The notes under the pieces are model-generated. The model saw only the letters and a list, made by a program, of their open reading frames with translations. It did not search any database and was not told the origin of the DNA. From Microbacteriaceae bacterium (GTDB lineage Bacteria; Actinomycetota; Actinomycetes; Actinomycetales; Microbacteriaceae), in the NCBI GenBank assembly GCA_025463665.1, contig JAODAY010000318.1:1-6234 (forward strand): a DNA stretch of 6,234 bases, given 5' to 3'. The translations under genes were made by a program, and so were the position numbers. Below are positions 6,011 to 6,234 of the stretch, one piece after another (positions within the stretch are counted from its first letter, which is position 1; the number at the start of each line of letters is the position of its first letter).

Positions 6011-6156
6011 ATCAGTCCCTCGTGGCCGTCGTCGAACCGCACGAAGTACGGCGGCCCGCCGTCCGGGCCGCGCACCTCCGAAATCGTGCCGTGCCTGTCG
6101 GGGGAGCCGACCTGCCTTCCGTGTATGACGAGTCGTTCACCCACCGTTGCGTGCAT
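5947..6156 (-). CDS. DUF1918 domain-containing small protein
   Basis: A 69-residue protein of the DUF1918 family, widespread in Actinobacteria and of unknown function. The family pattern is clear: MHATVGERLVIHG (1-13), VGSPDRHGTISEVRG (16-30), DGGPPYFVRFDDGHEGLIYPG (32-52). The fold is predicted to be a small beta-rich barrel. The ATG at 6156 is chosen because GAGGTGAT (6161-6168), a near-complete match to the ribosome site, precedes it by 4 bases. The longer frame from GTG 6177 would place that site inside the gene. It is convergent with the kinase and their coding ends overlap by 64 bases. Its last 15 or so residues (SLEGAGGELANAGE) lie beyond the family's usual end and are read opposite the kinase tail. 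No functional link with the sugar operon is evident. Confidence 0.88.
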   Translation of the reverse strand: MHATVGERLVIHGRQVGSPDRHGTISEVRGPDGGPPYFVRFDDGHEGLIYPGPDCSLEGAGGELANAGE

Positions 6157-6160
6157 TGTC

Positions 6161-6168
6161 ATCACCTC
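6161..6168 (-). promoter_or_regulatory. Ribosome binding site GAGGTGAT for the DUF1918 gene
   Basis: GAGGTGAT on the minus strand is complementary to the 3' end of 16S rRNA over eight bases and ends 4 bases before the ATG at 6156. It decides the start in favour of MHATVGE, the conserved beginning of the family, over the upstream GTG 6177 or ATG 6162. Confidence 0.75.
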
Positions 6169-6184
6169 GACACCCACGCTACGA

Positions 6185-6201
6185 CGCGCGACCGGCGCGC
6201 G
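6185..6201 (-). terminator. GC hairpin downstream of the right-edge gene, possible terminator
   Basis: CGCGCG (6185-6190) and CGCGCG (6196-6201) are self-complementary and form a 6-base stem with the loop ACCGG. It lies 7 bases beyond the stop codon of the partial minus-strand gene, where a terminator would be expected. No T-run follows, and alternating CG is easily symmetric by chance, so support is modest. Confidence 0.3.
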
Positions 6202-6208
6202 GAAGGGG

Positions 6209-6234
6209 CTACTTCTTGTCGAAGACTTCCGGCT
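6209..6234 (-). CDS. Possible C-terminal end of a minus-strand gene (runs off right edge)
   Basis: Reading the minus strand inward from the right edge gives the codons for PEVFDKK followed by TAG (6209-6211). The lysine-rich end, the good codon use and the hairpin just beyond the stop all fit a true gene end, 52 bases upstream of the DUF1918 start on the same strand. Only seven residues are visible, so neither the product nor the reading frame can be confirmed. Confidence 0.4.

Noticed and set aside
6157..6177. Longer DUF1918 start at GTG 6177
   Set aside because: It would bury the strong GAGGTGAT ribosome site in the coding region and add MGVEVMT before the conserved MHATVG family start.

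Overview
The window looks like part of the chromosome of a high-GC Gram-positive actinobacterium, possibly of the Microbacteriaceae type. The evidence is strong G/C bias at third codon positions with long antisense shadow frames, a DUF1918 protein (a family seen mainly in Actinobacteria), and a lipoprotein-type sugar-binding protein. No phage, insertion sequence, CRISPR or RNA gene was seen.

Layout. At the left edge, on the minus strand, is the N-terminal half of a ROK-family repressor (1-497, running off the window). A regulatory gap of about 135 bases follows, AT-rich compared with the genes and full of short palindromes. Then comes a tight plus-strand operon of six genes: a sugar-binding lipoprotein (633-1670), an RbsC/FrcC-type permease (1685-2665), a single-domain ATPase (2662-3447), two tandem D-tagatose 3-epimerase-family TIM-barrel enzymes (3447-4352 and 4393-5268), and a P-loop small-molecule kinase of the FrcK/PanK-like 'nucleoside/nucleotide kinase' group (5255-6010). 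Tail-to-tail with the kinase, and overlapping it by 64 bases, lies a small DUF1918 gene on the minus strand (5947-6156). The last 26 bases hold what is probably the C-terminal end of another minus-strand gene.

How they fit together. The binding protein, permease and ATPase form a complete CUT2-type sugar importer. The one-domain ATPase, the kinase and the ROK regulator recall the fructose (Frc) system of Sinorhizobium rather than the ribose (Rbs) system. The two epimerases suggest that the imported sugar is a rarer ketose or pentulose (for example allulose/psicose, tagatose, sorbose or an L-ribulose-like sugar). It would be epimerised at C3, perhaps in two steps, and then phosphorylated by the kinase to enter central metabolism. 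The divergent ROK protein is the likely sugar-responsive repressor, acting on the palindromes in the gap. The substrate is inferred, not shown. The unusual points are the pair of diverged epimerases with identical catalytic spacing and a changed substrate pocket, and the mutual C-terminal extension where the kinase and DUF1918 genes overlap.
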